From Paenibacillus glycanilyticus NBRC 16618 (GTDB taxonomy: Bacteria; Bacillota; Bacilli; Paenibacillales; Paenibacillaceae): a stretch of 64,000 nt of DNA. How positions within the stretch are numbered: the stretch's first letter is position 1; every line of letters begins with the position of its first letter. The stretch lies in NCBI RefSeq assembly GCF_004000805.1, contig NZ_BILY01000017.1, positions 62,001 through 126,000 on the forward strand, read 5' to 3'. Positions 1-8,393 of this stretch are shown here, piece after piece. Both the position numbers and the translations under genes were made by a program. The notes beneath the pieces were generated by a model. The model saw only the letters and a list, made by a program, of their open reading frames with translations. It ran no database searches and was not told where the DNA came from.

Positions 1-771
1 GCCCAGCATCATCATAATCGAGCCGTTTTCCTCCTTATACCCCGGCATGCCGTGAATAGCCGCTCCGCGCGTGACGGCATCGGTATTGGAGAGCTTGCTG
101 CTAATATAAGTAGGATCGATATGCTTGCCCTGCAACATGATTGCATTAATCGGGCCAGCAATTCCCTTATCCGAGCCCGGCGCGGCGAACGCAATCTTCC
201 GCCATTCGGACATCGGAACAAATACGGCTGAGAGGTGGTTGTACGTCTGATTATCAACGAATCCGATAATTGTCAAAGCTTGTGTCGAGCCGTCAAGTTG
301 AAAAGTATCCCCAAGCTTAAAGCCTTCATCCTTCATCGTCTTGTTCACAATGACGCCTGTTGGATTGGCTATAGATAATCCTTCACCCTCAATTACTGTC
401 GGCTCCAGGAAGCTGCCGGGAAGTATCCCTAACATTGCGATATCGACTTTATCCTCGTTCTTTGTGCTATTTCCTTTCAAAGCGGTGGCCATCGTACTTC
501 CCATTGGGGATGCGGCTGTTACATTAGACAATTTCTCCGCTTGCGCCACCAATTCATCGGATATCAAGGACTTGCCCATGGTCGACTGCGCTCCTTGTTC
601 AAAGACGACATAATCGGCCTTCATGTTTTGGAAAGTGGACGCCGCAAGCGTCGATAATCCATTTCCAAGTCCCGATAGGATGAATACTAACCAAGCAACT
701 AAAACAAAAATAATGACAATCATCAAAAATTTCATCTTGCTGTGCATGAGTTCCTTTAAAGCTAAAAACAT
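1..771 (-). CDS. ABC transporter permease, FtsX/MacB-like, partial (3' end outside window)
   Basis: A 257-codon open frame runs off the left edge, so only the N-terminal part is seen. It begins MFLALKELMHSKMKFLMIV, has one transmembrane helix at about residues 13-36, then a long extracytoplasmic domain with motifs such as VIVNKTMKDEGFKLGD. That is the usual layout of MacB/FtsX or HrtB/DevC-type permeases, which work with a separate ATPase in lipid, peptide, haem or drug efflux. A GAGGAG ribosome-binding site lies 9 bases before the ATG. It is transcribed from a promoter flanked by two TetR-type operators and lies directly downstream of a tetR gene on the same strand, so the pair is probably an inducible efflux module. 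The substrate cannot be read from the sequence. Confidence 0.85.
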   Translation of the reverse strand, partial: MFLALKELMHSKMKFLMIVIIFVLVAWLVFILSGLGNGLSTLAASTFQNMKADYVVFEQGAQSTMGKSLISDELVAQAEKLSNVTAASPMGSTMATALKGNSTKNEDKVDIAMLGILPGSFLEPTVIEGEGLSIANPTGVIVNKTMKDEGFKLGDTFQLDGSTQALTIIGFVDNQTYNHLSAVFVPMSEWRKIAFAAPGSDKGIAGPINAIMLQGKHIDPTYISSKLSNTDAVTRGAAIHGMPGYKEENGSIMMMLG

Positions 772-797
772 GCTCTCTCACTCCTCGCTCTTCATTT

Positions 798-813
798 ATG
801 ACACATGTGTCAT
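798..813. promoter_or_regulatory. TetR-type operator, 16-bp perfect palindrome
   Basis: ATGACACATGTGTCAT is a perfect palindrome between the promoter -10 and the start of the ABC permease. It shares the GACAC-N2-GTGTC core with the site at 872-883. A repressor bound here would sit on the early transcribed region. Confidence 0.7.
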
Positions 814-855
814 TTTTGTTATAGATGAAGCACTTTCACAGATTCCGTCCCCCCT

Positions 856-885
856 ATTAAACAACATATCCGACACTTGTGTCAA
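856..885 (-). promoter_or_regulatory. Promoter of the ABC permease with overlapping operator
   Basis: On the minus strand TTGACA (880-885) and TTTAAT (856-861) are separated by 18 bases, a good sigma-A promoter. The -35 box overlaps a second operator, GACACTTGTGTC (872-883), matching the core of the palindrome at 798-813. The adjacent TetR protein is the obvious candidate ligand; this is inference. Confidence 0.65.
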
Positions 886-902
886 ATTAAAAAAAGAGCC
901 AC

Positions 903-1469
903 CTACCTTTGTGCTCCTCCTATCCACATTTGAAACAAAAGCTTGCTCCACTCAGGATTAGGGAGGTTTATCATATTAGGAGTGTTAATGAGGTTGAAAA
1001 AACCACCGATCAGTACCGGGAGCGGAATGTCTTCTCTGAGATTTTTCTCTTGTTGCGCTCTTTGAAAGAGACGCGTAAGTTGAATTTTTAGCGTAGTATG
1101 GCCTTGCTCAACAACATCTAGATCCCGACTAGCCGCAGCCGAATTTGTTGTATTAATTTTATGAGCATCGCCTAAAAGTTGATGAAGCTTGGATTCGTCA
1201 ACATAAATGCCAAGCAGTTCCTGAAGGGCTTGCATCGTATCGGTCTCATCGATTGCCGAAGCCTTCTCGATGACGCTCGAGATCACACGCTTCATGCAGG
1301 CAGCCACAATTTCTTCTTTATTGGCATAATACTGATAAATCGTACTCCTGGCACCGGGTAAATGCTGCGAAAGCAACTTGAGGTGAAACCCGTCATATCC
1401 ATGCTCCAGCACTAACTTTTTTGTTATGTCCAGTAGTTCTGACTCCGTATATGATGGTTTTCTTCCCAT
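903..1469 (-). CDS. TetR/AcrR family transcriptional regulator
   Basis: Starts MGRKPSYTESELLDITKKL with an N-terminal TetR helix-turn-helix (ARSTIYQYYANKEEIVAACM at about residues 40-60) and an all-helical ligand-binding half; 188 residues, typical for the family. The ATG at 1469 is preferred over an upstream in-frame ATG at 1502 because AAGGGAGAAG lies at good spacing before it. It probably represses the downstream ABC permease through the paired GACAC-N2-GTGTC sites. Ligand unknown. Confidence 0.9.
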   Translation of the reverse strand: MGRKPSYTESELLDITKKLVLEHGYDGFHLKLLSQHLPGARSTIYQYYANKEEIVAACMKRVISSVIEKASAIDETDTMQALQELLGIYVDESKLHQLLGDAHKINTTNSAAASRDLDVVEQGHTTLKIQLTRLFQRAQQEKNLREDIPLPVLIGGFFNLINTPNMINLPNPEWSKLLFQMWIGGAQR

Positions 1470-1611
1470 AATTACTTCTCCCTTCAGCATTTCAAAATAC
1501 ATTATTCTCGGTATTCCTTTTCTGAGAATGAAAGAGAACTTCTAGTTTGAAATATCAGTCTAACATAACTGCAAGTGAAATGGTAATCTCACAGCCAGCT
1601 ACTGTGTCATT

Positions 1612-1705
1612 GCGTTATCCTGCCCTTTACTTCAGCATAAATGGCAACTGATCCGGATCAGTTGCCATTTATTGTTCTTGACTAACGTTTTCCCTCTAGT
1701 TCAAT
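1612..1705 (+). repeat. Dispersed terminator-like repeat, copy A
   Basis: Left arm TTATCCTGCCCTTTA, a perfect 32-base palindrome (1639-1670), then right arm ACTAACGTTTTCCCTCTAG. Read on the minus strand it follows the NIPSNAP gene, and the end of the right arm overlaps that gene's TGA stop. First of about a dozen related copies. Confidence 0.75.
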
Positions 1706-2027
1706 TTCCCAATCCGAAAAATTCAGCTTGATTCATAAAATATTCATCAATTTTTTCGACTATGAGCCCTCCGTTTTCTTCCGAGTTGCGTTTTACTTGA
1801 ATCCATTCAATGTCTTTCTTAAACTGCTCCCATAGCCTTTGACGCTGCGCCATATCCTTAAATTCCATCACATAATATAGTTTATTTTGGCCTGTTGCAT
1901 CTATCCAGAAATTCACGACCTTCATTCCCAGTCTTGTAAAAATTCTAAACGTATGCTCCTTAAATCTGTCTTGAATGGCATCCATTCGACCTTCGTAAAT
2001 CGTATAGATTCGCAACTCGTATAGCAT
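1701..2027 (-). CDS. NIPSNAP family protein
   Basis: 108 residues starting MLYELRIYTIYEGRMDAI, the typical opening of the NIPSNAP family (dimeric alpha-beta barrel fold), with WEQFKKDIEWIQVKRNSEE in the second half. The ATG at 2027 has AGGGAGGG six bases upstream, so the longer frame reaching 2072 is not used. Family members are small and mostly of unknown function. It stands alone and ends inside the right arm of repeat copy A. Confidence 0.8.
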   Translation of the reverse strand: MLYELRIYTIYEGRMDAIQDRFKEHTFRIFTRLGMKVVNFWIDATGQNKLYYVMEFKDMAQRQRLWEQFKKDIEWIQVKRNSEENGGLIVEKIDEYFMNQAEFFGLGN

Positions 2028-2174
2028 GTTTAACCCTCCCTGAATGAATCGGATTGGTAATCCAGCACACATCTATTTCGACTTTTTCTATATAGTACCA
2101 TATATTGATAGTCTTCCATTACCTAAATTCAATGTACAAATCTTTCTTTATTTCAGTTCCGTTTTCCTCCGTTA

Positions 2175-3608
2175 TTAATGGCCTGCGACTACTTTCCTAT
2201 CCTCGGTTGAAGTTTTGTTTGCTCTTTTTAAAGCGACGAACGCCACGAGTATACCGACCAGCGTAACCACTGCTGCAACCATAAACGCTGTATGAATGGA
2301 CGAATTAAGAGCAGCTGGACTCATCGATTCCATTGCAGTATCGGAGCCGAGGGCAGCCGAGATTATGGCCATGATTACCGCAAGCCCAATCGCTCCGCCG
2401 ATTTGCTGACCCGTATTGATGACAGCGGAAGATACTCCTTGTTCACTTGAATCGACTCCGGTGCTTCCGGCGATAAACATCGTCGTGAAAACAAGCGCTT
2501 GCCCAAGCCCAATGATGATTGTTCCGGGAATAACCCCCCAGGCATTGCCTGAAACCGATAATTGGGTCAGCAGCAGGAAGCCGATGCCTCCAAGCGCCAT
2601 CCCCGATGCAATCGTGCCGGCAATCCCGACTTTGGTTATCATGGGGGTTATAAGCCTTGCTCCAAGAAACGCGCTCAGCGTCAGCGGAAGGAAAGTAAAG
2701 CCGGACTGGATGGCCGAATAATGCAGGACATTCTGGGTATACAGCATCAGGAAGTAATAAAGCGTTCCGAACGAAGCAGAGAACAAAAAGGCAATAAGAG
2801 CCGCGCCAGTCAAATTGCGGTTACGAAACATGCGGAAGTTAAGCAGCGGACCTTTCGAACGTTTTTCGATCACGACAAAGGATGCGAGAAGCGCGGCACC
2901 GACTAGCAGGAATGGCAATGTGCTTGCGCTAAGCCAACCCGAGACGGGAGATTGAATCAGATAATACACGATGAGAAGCATGCCGGCCGTAACCGAAACG
3001 GTCCCAGCAATATCGAAATGCTTGCTGCCGCTCGATGCTTTGCTCTCTTTGAGAACAACCGGAGCTAGCAAAACGGTGAGCAAAGCGATTGGAACGTTAA
3101 CGAAAAACGTCGCTTCCCAGCCGATAAAGCTGGTGAGCACGCCGCCAAGCAGCAAGCCAAGCGACATACCGACACCGCCCATTGCAGCCCAGATACCCAT
3201 TGCCCGATTCCGTTCGGCGCCTTCTTCGAAGTTAGACATGATGAGCGATAGCGTTGCCGGCGATAGGAGGGCTCCACCCAGGCCTTGCAAGCCTCTGGCT
3301 ATAATCAGCATCAATTGGGATTCGGCCAGTCCGCCAAGCAGCGAACCTAACCCGAACAAGGACATAGCTATTATGAACATTCTTCTTCTGCCCATCATGT
3401 CCGAGAGTCTTCCCCCGATGAGCAGGAATCCTCCGAACGCTAGCGAATACGCGCTAACGACCCATTGCAAATGGTTTGCAGAGAAGCCCAGTTCCATTCC
3501 TAGCGAGGGCATCGCCACAAAAATAATCGTATAATCAAGTGCCATAATTAATTGGGAGACGGCAAGCACCAAAAGCGCGGCCAATCCCTTAAAAGGGCTG
3601 CTATTCAT
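2175..3608 (-). CDS. MFS drug-efflux transporter, DHA2 (EmrB/QacA) family
   Basis: 477 residues with about 14 hydrophobic segments, as in 14-helix proton-coupled multidrug exporters. Visible family motifs are GRLSDMMGRRRMF (motif A, loop 2-3), DYTIIFVAMPSLG in helix 1 (motif D1) and the helix-5 region GVGMSLGLLLGGVL. The start at 3608 is chosen because AGGAGG is 9 bases upstream of this ATG, whereas it abuts the earlier ATG. It lies downstream of a tetR gene with two GACTGA-N3-GTC operators just before its coding region, so it is probably an inducible exporter. Substrate unknown. Confidence 0.9.
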   Translation of the reverse strand: MNSSPFKGLAALLVLAVSQLIMALDYTIIFVAMPSLGMELGFSANHLQWVVSAYSLAFGGFLLIGGRLSDMMGRRRMFIIAMSLFGLGSLLGGLAESQLMLIIARGLQGLGGALLSPATLSLIMSNFEEGAERNRAMGIWAAMGGVGMSLGLLLGGVLTSFIGWEATFFVNVPIALLTVLLAPVVLKESKASSGSKHFDIAGTVSVTAGMLLIVYYLIQSPVSGWLSASTLPFLLVGAALLASFVVIEKRSKGPLLNFRMFRNRNLTGAALIAFLFSASFGTLYYFLMLYTQNVLHYSAIQSGFTFLPLTLSAFLGARLITPMITKVGIAGTIASGMALGGIGFLLLTQLSVSGNAWGVIPGTIIIGLGQALVFTTMFIAGSTGVDSSEQGVSSAVINTGQQIGGAIGLAVIMAIISAALGSDTAMESMSPAALNSSIHTAFMVAAVVTLVGILVAFVALKRANKTSTEDRKVVAGH

Positions 3609-3628
3609 CTTTTTCATCCTCCTATTTC

Positions 3629-3672
3629 GGACTGATTGGTCTAAAAAATGCATTATTGACTGAACGGTCTAA
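3629..3672. promoter_or_regulatory. Two TetR-type operators before the MFS gene
   Basis: GGACTGATTGGTCTAA (3629-3644) and GACTGAACGGTCTAA (3658-3672) share GACTGA-N3-GTC. Related sites occur at 4326-4342, 4853-4870 and 4969-4984, bracketing the tetR gene and the SnoaL-like gene. The set suggests a local regulon of the TetR encoded between them. Confidence 0.65.
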
Positions 3673-3701
3673 TAAAGGCAGAGGAAAGCAAAACCTTCCC
3701 G

Positions 3702-4286
3702 TCAAGCCTCAAGTGTCGATAAGGACACTTTTGCAAAGTCTTCGAGCACTTCTGGATTGCTTGTTAGTTTAGCCACTTGGGTCAGTGCATATCGTGCATG
3801 GTATAGATATCTGGCCAATGCTTGCAGGTCCTGTTCGGTGCTCAGCTCCTGCTGCCGTTTTCCCCGAACCAAGGCGTCATGGAAGGCACGCTCAAGTTTT
3901 ATCCGATCTTCTTCGAACAAGGCGGCAATTTCCGGTTCGTGAGGAACCTGATCAATAGCGCTGTTTAGAATGAAACATTCATTACGCCGGTCCTCATCTT
4001 GAAGGACGAAGACGATCTCGCGGAAGATGGCATTGATCGCTTCCTTCACGGATTCCGACTTCTCCAAATAAACGACAACGGCGGATGATTTTTCGTTTAC
4101 ATAGTGCTTTACGGCCTTAATGAAGAGATCCTTCTTCGTACCGTACGTATCATATAAGCTCTGTCGCGCAATGCCCAGCTCTTGGAGCAATATCGGAAGT
4201 GACGTTCCTTCGTACCCGTAATGTCCAAACACTTCCATTGCCTTTCGCAAAACCACGTTCATATCGAACTCTTTGTTTCTTGCCAT
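3702..4286 (-). CDS. TetR/AcrR family transcriptional regulator
   Basis: 194 residues. Starts MARNKEFDMNVVLRKAMEVF and has the helix-turn-helix GIARQSLYDTYGTKKDLFIK at about residues 37-56, followed by a helical ligand-binding domain. It lies between the MFS exporter and the SnoaL-like gene, all on the minus strand, and five copies of one palindromic motif surround these genes, including one just upstream of its own start. The likely role is autoregulated repressor of the exporter module. A weak GGGGG-type ribosome-binding site precedes the ATG. Confidence 0.9.
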   Translation of the reverse strand: MARNKEFDMNVVLRKAMEVFGHYGYEGTSLPILLQELGIARQSLYDTYGTKKDLFIKAVKHYVNEKSSAVVVYLEKSESVKEAINAIFREIVFVLQDEDRRNECFILNSAIDQVPHEPEIAALFEEDRIKLERAFHDALVRGKRQQELSTEQDLQALARYLYHARYALTQVAKLTSNPEVLEDFAKVSLSTLEA

Positions 4287-4325
4287 ATGGGATACCCCCT
4301 TATCTCGTCCCTATACTACCTTTAA

Positions 4326-4342
4326 TGGATCGTTCAGTCAAG
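4326..4342. promoter_or_regulatory. TetR-type operator upstream of tetR
   Basis: Read on the minus strand CTTGACTGAACGATCCA, matching the GACTGA-N3-(G/A)TC sites near the MFS and SnoaL-like genes; consistent with autoregulation. Confidence 0.55.
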
Positions 4343-4357
4343 ATTACGGCATACGCA

Positions 4358-4828
4358 TTATCCGGAAAACCGTACGGCGTCGCTTTCGCTGCCAACGGAC
4401 TCAATTGCCACCAAAGGATTCCAGAAATCGCGGTAACTTTCGATAAGGCCGTCTTTGGTTCGAACGACACTGATATACGTTTGATTATACGGGTTACCCG
4501 TCTCCCGATGCTTGCCTGCAGACTTGAATTCGGCAATCGTCAGCTCCGGATCCTGTGCCGGATGAAAGACGAGATCGGTGAATTCGACCTCAAAGTGCTT
4601 CGGAAAGTTCTGCATATATTCAAAGAGCTCAGCCTTGCCTTGCTTTCTGTCCGGGAATCCTGCTGGTCCGTACGGGAATTCCAATACACCGTCCTCCTGC
4701 CACAAGTCGACCCAAGCCTCAATATTGCCGCCGGACAAGTGCTTCAGATGATTGCGGAACGTTTCTTGCGCTCGCTCGCGAATAGTTTCTTGCGATTCTT
4801 TCATTTCGATGGTTTGTTGATTTAACAT
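4358..4828 (-). CDS. SnoaL-like / NTF2-fold protein (PhzA/B-type)
   Basis: 156 residues with the cone-shaped alpha+beta fold pattern of the SnoaL/ketosteroid-isomerase superfamily: an N-terminal helix, then WVDLWQEDGVLEFPYGP, a central FTDLVFHPAQDPELTIAEF and SVVRTKDGLIESYRDFWNP. Members include small-molecule isomerases, cyclases and binding proteins; the exact reaction cannot be assigned. The start at 4828 is supported by GGAGGG eight bases upstream. Operator copies on its 5' side link it to the TetR/MFS module, suggesting a detoxification role. Confidence 0.75.
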   Translation of the reverse strand: MLNQQTIEMKESQETIRERAQETFRNHLKHLSGGNIEAWVDLWQEDGVLEFPYGPAGFPDRKQGKAELFEYMQNFPKHFEVEFTDLVFHPAQDPELTIAEFKSAGKHRETGNPYNQTYISVVRTKDGLIESYRDFWNPLVAIESVGSESDAVRFSG

Positions 4829-4852
4829 GATTAATCCCTCCGTTTTCTTTTT

Positions 4853-4870
4853 CTTGACCATTCAGTCTAA
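4853..4870. promoter_or_regulatory. TetR-type operator upstream of the SnoaL-like gene
   Basis: CTTGACCATTCAGTCTAA, inverted relative to the MFS sites, lies just before the ribosome-binding site. Confidence 0.55.
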
Positions 4871-4968
4871 AATGTTGTAAAAAAAAGCCCTCTATCTGCA
4901 TCGCGTGAAAGTCTGCTTCTTTAACGTTTGAGCTTCCCTCCGCTTGATGAGTTTATAATAACATTTCC

Positions 4969-4984
4969 GGACTGAACGATCAAG
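4969..4984. promoter_or_regulatory. TetR-type operator, distal copy
   Basis: GGACTGAACGATCAAG, the fifth copy of the motif, about 100 bases upstream of the other SnoaL-gene operator. It could flank the promoter together with that site. Confidence 0.5.
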
Positions 4985-5015
4985 AATTAATTTACATTCT
5001 TTTCCCCTCCTTTTT

Positions 5016-5057
5016 CAAAAACCGGCAGCACATCGTTGCTCTGCTGCCGGTTTTTTT
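5016..5057. terminator. Intrinsic terminator
   Basis: AAAACCGGCAGCA and TGCTGCCGGTTTTTTT form a 13-bp stem with an 11-base loop and T/A tracts on both sides. On the minus strand it follows the VOC gene that ends at 5120. Confidence 0.8.
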
Positions 5058-5119
5058 GTTTTAAACTAATGTGTACCGTTTTTTATTCCTCAGTAAGAAA
5101 CAAGCATATCTTCTCATCG

Positions 5120-5497
5120 CTAAGCGACGAGACTGATTAAATTGTTATCGGGGTCCTTAATAAGCGCATATCGCTCTCCCCACGGTGTATCTCGCGGCTC
5201 GAGGAAGCCGTCATACCCAAGCGTCGTCAATTGACGGTACACGTCATCCAGCGCTTCGTTGCTGGAGAACTGAAAGGCGAGCTCGGTCCGGTAGCCGACA
5301 GGATCTTCCCAGCCTTCAAAAACATTCTTTACCGATTCCACCATATCGAATGCAAACACAATTCCTTCTTGCTCCACGTCTACGTGATGCGCTTCGTCTG
5401 CGCCGTCCGGAATAGCCAGCCCCAGTACGCGATAAAAATCCAACGCCCTCTTCATCTCTTCTACATAAATCGCGACTCGTTTCAACTTTACCGTCAT
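5120..5497 (-). CDS. VOC (glyoxalase/bleomycin-resistance/dioxygenase) family protein
   Basis: 125 residues with the paired beta-alpha-beta-beta-beta modules of the VOC fold: VKLKRVAIYVEEMKRALDFY at the N-terminus and ERYALIKDPDNNLISLV at the C-terminus. Metal ligand positions look partly replaced, and most such stand-alone proteins have no known substrate. A GAGGGGAGC ribosome-binding site precedes the ATG. It lies downstream of an AraC-type regulator on the same strand, with about 85 bases between them. Confidence 0.85.
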   Translation of the reverse strand: MTVKLKRVAIYVEEMKRALDFYRVLGLAIPDGADEAHHVDVEQEGIVFAFDMVESVKNVFEGWEDPVGYRTELAFQFSSNEALDDVYRQLTTLGYDGFLEPRDTPWGERYALIKDPDNNLISLVA

Positions 5498-5582
5498 GCT
5501 TTGCAGCTCCCCTCGCCTTGCTTAATTTCACTCCCATTATAGTAATTGTCCCTCATTGCAAAATAGTAAAAAACGGACTTCC

Positions 5583-6275
5583 TCACTCCTGCTTGGTCAG
5601 CCGTTTGAGTGGAAGTCCGTAATATCGCTTAAAAACGCCAGCAAAGTGCGACTGATCGTAGTATCCGTGTTGAAGCGCCAAATCCGTTAAGCTGAAATAG
5701 TCTCCGCTGTACAATTCCTCAAGCACGCTTTGAAAGCGGACGATGCCAAGCATCTCCTTCGGGCTGAGGCCAAGCTCGAGTTCAAAAGCCCTTCGCAGAT
5801 GCCTCTCGCTGAAGTTCACTTTATCCGCCAAATCCGTTACGGAAAGATTACCTTTGACCTCGTATATATACTGCATGCTCTGGTAGACCAAAGTGGGAGC
5901 AGGCGCCTCGTTCGTAGCCAATATTTGGCCGAATTGCTGCTCGACGATCTCGATCCTTTCTTGAACCGATTGGGCAATCAGCAGCTTTTCGACCCAATCG
6001 AGAGCCTCTTGTCCCCAGAGATCCTCCAAAAACACACGATTTGCCGTTAATGTCGATATGGGAGACTTCAGAATCGTGCGAGCCGACTCCGAATAGAGCC
6101 GGATTCCCCATACCGAGCGTGCTTTTGCAAATTGCAAAACTTCGACCTGCGTCGTTAGCCCCACGACATAAGCGGCCTGCCTGCTTGATGAAGCGAACAG
6201 GTCCACTATAATATCGACACAGCCATCGGGGATGACTCGATGCCCCGGATTTCCCGGTACTGGCAGGAAATTCAC
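5583..6275 (-). CDS. AraC-family transcriptional regulator; N-terminus probably out of frame
   Basis: The frame encodes an N-terminal DUF6597-like sensing domain (VIPDGCVDIIVDLF) and a C-terminal double helix-turn-helix (LADKVNFSERHLRRAFELEL and LALQHGYYDQSHFAGVFKRY), as in AraC activators. The only usable in-frame start is GTG at 6275, without a convincing ribosome-binding site. Upstream in the same frame the sequence still reads like the family N-terminus (APSRHLASHVAAYWTV). A strong AGGAGG with an ATG at 6400 lies in the frame that is one base off. One lost G/C in the run at 6324-6327 would join them, giving a start at 6400. Confidence 0.75.
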   Translation of the reverse strand: MNFLPVPGNPGHRVIPDGCVDIIVDLFASSSRQAAYVVGLTTQVEVLQFAKARSVWGIRLYSESARTILKSPISTLTANRVFLEDLWGQEALDWVEKLLIAQSVQERIEIVEQQFGQILATNEAPAPTLVYQSMQYIYEVKGNLSVTDLADKVNFSERHLRRAFELELGLSPKEMLGIVRFQSVLEELYSGDYFSLTDLALQHGYYDQSHFAGVFKRYYGLPLKRLTKQE

Positions 6276-6411
6276 CGTCCAATAGGCAGCTACATGCGAT
6301 GCCAGATGACGGCTCGGCGCAAACCCCGGAAGTTGTGGGAGTGGAAATGCAGCTGCGGCTGCAATTGCGGGGCATGCAAGGGTCGGTAAGGATGGCTCAT
6401 CTGCGCATCTT

Positions 6412-6417
6412 CCTCCT
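6412..6417 (-). promoter_or_regulatory. Ribosome-binding site of the AraC gene (decides the likely original start)
   Basis: AGGAGG on the minus strand, 11 bases before ATG at 6400 (SHPYRPLHAPQLQPQ follows). This frame closes with TAG after 36 codons, one base out of register with the AraC frame, supporting a frameshift near 6324-6327. Confidence 0.5.
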
Positions 6418-6952
6418 ATTACGTGAAAAATCTTGACACCTTGGTGGAATTCAAGGCTAGCTTGGCTCGCCGAGGACTGTATCCCACCTTATGAATGTAT
6501 TGTAACAAATAACTGATATAAGCCGACATATGTCCTTTTCATCTCATTCTGAATAAGGGATCTCTACAAGTGAACTTGTTTTGTTATCCAATCATCAATA
6601 GATCTATGTCTACCAAGCCCGACTGTGTGGAACTCATCTTTACCATCTAACTTTGATACTTAGTCGTCGGAAACGTTAAAAGCTCCTCTAGAGCGGTTAC
6701 CCGGCAGTCTTAGAGGAGCAGAAAAAAAGGTTATGTACCTATGGTAGACAATTCGGGCGCGTTATGCCAATTAGAATAAACTAAGACGGATTAGAATCTA
6801 CTAATTTACATCGATATTTCCTTCAAATTGGAAAGCCCCCCGAACACCCGAATGCGGGATGGCGAAGCGTACAGTAATACCTCAATCGTTTGTTTAAAAC
6901 TCGTTCCAGAAAAGCATAATAAAGGTAATCTCAGCGCGGGCTGATTCAGGAG
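6418..6952. other. Intergenic region upstream of the first ger operon
   Basis: About 535 bases with no convincing gene. The only clear structure is an inverted repeat GCTCCTCTA (6682-6690) / TAGAGGAGC (6711-6719) followed by a run of A; it could be a terminator or a degraded member of the dispersed repeat family. CATAATA near 6916 could be the -10 of a sporulation-type promoter for the ger operon, but no good -35 was found. Confidence 0.4.
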
Positions 6953-6964
6953 GTGAACGATACA

Positions 6965-8389
6965 ATGACGGCAATCTCTTTAGAAGCTTTAAAGCAGCGC
7001 CTCGCCCTAATGGAGGACGCGGAGATAATTGATCGAGAGACTACAAACGGACTTCGTTTGACATTTATTTATCTTGAAACCTTAATCGATCAGGAGCGTC
7101 TTAACGAATCGATTCTTGAGCCTGTCGTTCGATCATTCCAAAGTTCGGTGGAAAAAAGCCTGACCACAGTCAAAATGAATCGCTTATCCAATTTGGAGCA
7201 AGCCCTCCAGTATCTCATGATGGGTTCAGTTCTGGTTCACGACTCATCCAGCGCGCGATGGCATGCTATTATGCTTCCCAACTCGCTCACCCGGTCCATC
7301 GAAACATCCGAGACAGAAACAATAATGTTCGGCCCAAAAGACAGTTTCAGCGAGCAGCTGGAGCAAAACATTTTGCTGATTAGAAGAAGGCTTCCTTTAA
7401 CAGCGCTCAAAACAGAGAGATTCTCCGTCGGCTCCTTAACCCAAACAACCGTAGTCCTTATGTACATCGACGGGCTTATCAATCCAGAATTTGTTACGAT
7501 CGCGAAAAAAAAGCTTTCCAGCATCGACTTCGATATCTTTTTAGACTCTTCACATATTGCAGCGTTTATGGAAGATCATTATCATAGCATCTTTCCTCAA
7601 TATCTTCAGACCGATCGGCCGGATTCCTGCGCATATGCACTAGGTATCGGAAAATTGGTCATTTTAGTCAATAACACTCCTTTTGCCTTAATCGCTCCGA
7701 TTACGCTGTTTCACTTGTTTCAGTCGCCGGAGGATTATATAAACCGCTGGTTGGTAGCTAGCTTTTTGAGGCCGTTACGCTATCTCAGTTTCCTTCTTTC
7801 CATTACTCTAATTCCGCTTTACGTGGCATTAACGACTCATCATTATCAAATGCTACCCCTGCAAATTTTATATGTATTCATCGAGTCTCGTAGCAAACTG
7901 CCACTATCCCCCTTCTGGGAAGCGTTTTTTATTCTTATTACGCTAGAAATTATGAAGGAAGCCAGCCTAAGAATGCCGACCAAAACGAGCCAAAACTTGG
8001 GGGTAATTGGAGGAATCGTAATTGGACAAGCTGCGGTAGAAGCGGGATTCGCAAGTAAAGTGCTAATCGTATTGGCAGGCATTTCGGCGATTTCCAATTT
8101 TCTCGTTCCGAACTATCTGGTTACCAAATCCAGCTTACTGCTTCAATTCATGTTCTTGATTCTCTCGTCCTATCTGGGCGTTCCCGGTATCTTGCTTGGA
8201 CTTGTCGGCATGATTGCCCATTTGAACGGGCTCACTTCCTTGAAACAGCCCTACCTGGCGCCGGTATCTCCGTTTTATTGGAGAGATTGGGTAGATCTCT
8301 TCGTCCGAGGGCCGTTACACGCTATGCGCATTCGTCCCGAAGCATTGCGTCCTTTGATTAAGTATCGTATTAGCCGAAGGAGAAAATGA
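6965..8389 (+). CDS. Spore germination protein, GerA family (A subunit of a germinant receptor)
   Basis: 474 residues. A soluble N-terminal half is followed by several membrane helices and the GerA-family stretch FIESRSKLPLSPFWEAFFIL through MKEASLRMPTKTSQNLG and GGIVIGQAAVEAGFAS. A subunits form the channel-like core of the inner-membrane germinant receptor in spores. An ATG at 6965 is preferred over GTG at 6953, because GTG overlaps the AGGAGG ribosome-binding site. First gene of an A-B-C operon. Germinant specificity cannot be inferred. Confidence 0.92.
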   Translation: MTAISLEALKQRLALMEDAEIIDRETTNGLRLTFIYLETLIDQERLNESILEPVVRSFQSSVEKSLTTVKMNRLSNLEQALQYLMMGSVLVHDSSSARWHAIMLPNSLTRSIETSETETIMFGPKDSFSEQLEQNILLIRRRLPLTALKTERFSVGSLTQTTVVLMYIDGLINPEFVTIAKKKLSSIDFDIFLDSSHIAAFMEDHYHSIFPQYLQTDRPDSCAYALGIGKLVILVNNTPFALIAPITLFHLFQSPEDYINRWLVASFLRPLRYLSFLLSITLIPLYVALTTHHYQMLPLQILYVFIESRSKLPLSPFWEAFFILITLEIMKEASLRMPTKTSQNLGVIGGIVIGQAAVEAGFASKVLIVLAGISAISNFLVPNYLVTKSSLLLQFMFLILSSYLGVPGILLGLVGMIAHLNGLTSLKQPYLAPVSPFYWRDWVDLFVRGPLHAMRIRPEALRPLIKYRISRRRK

Positions 8390-8393
8390 ACCT

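Noticed and set aside
6682..6719. Another copy of the dispersed repeat in reverse orientation
   Set aside because: The hairpin GCTCCTCTA/TAGAGGAGC is real, but neither arm can be matched convincingly.
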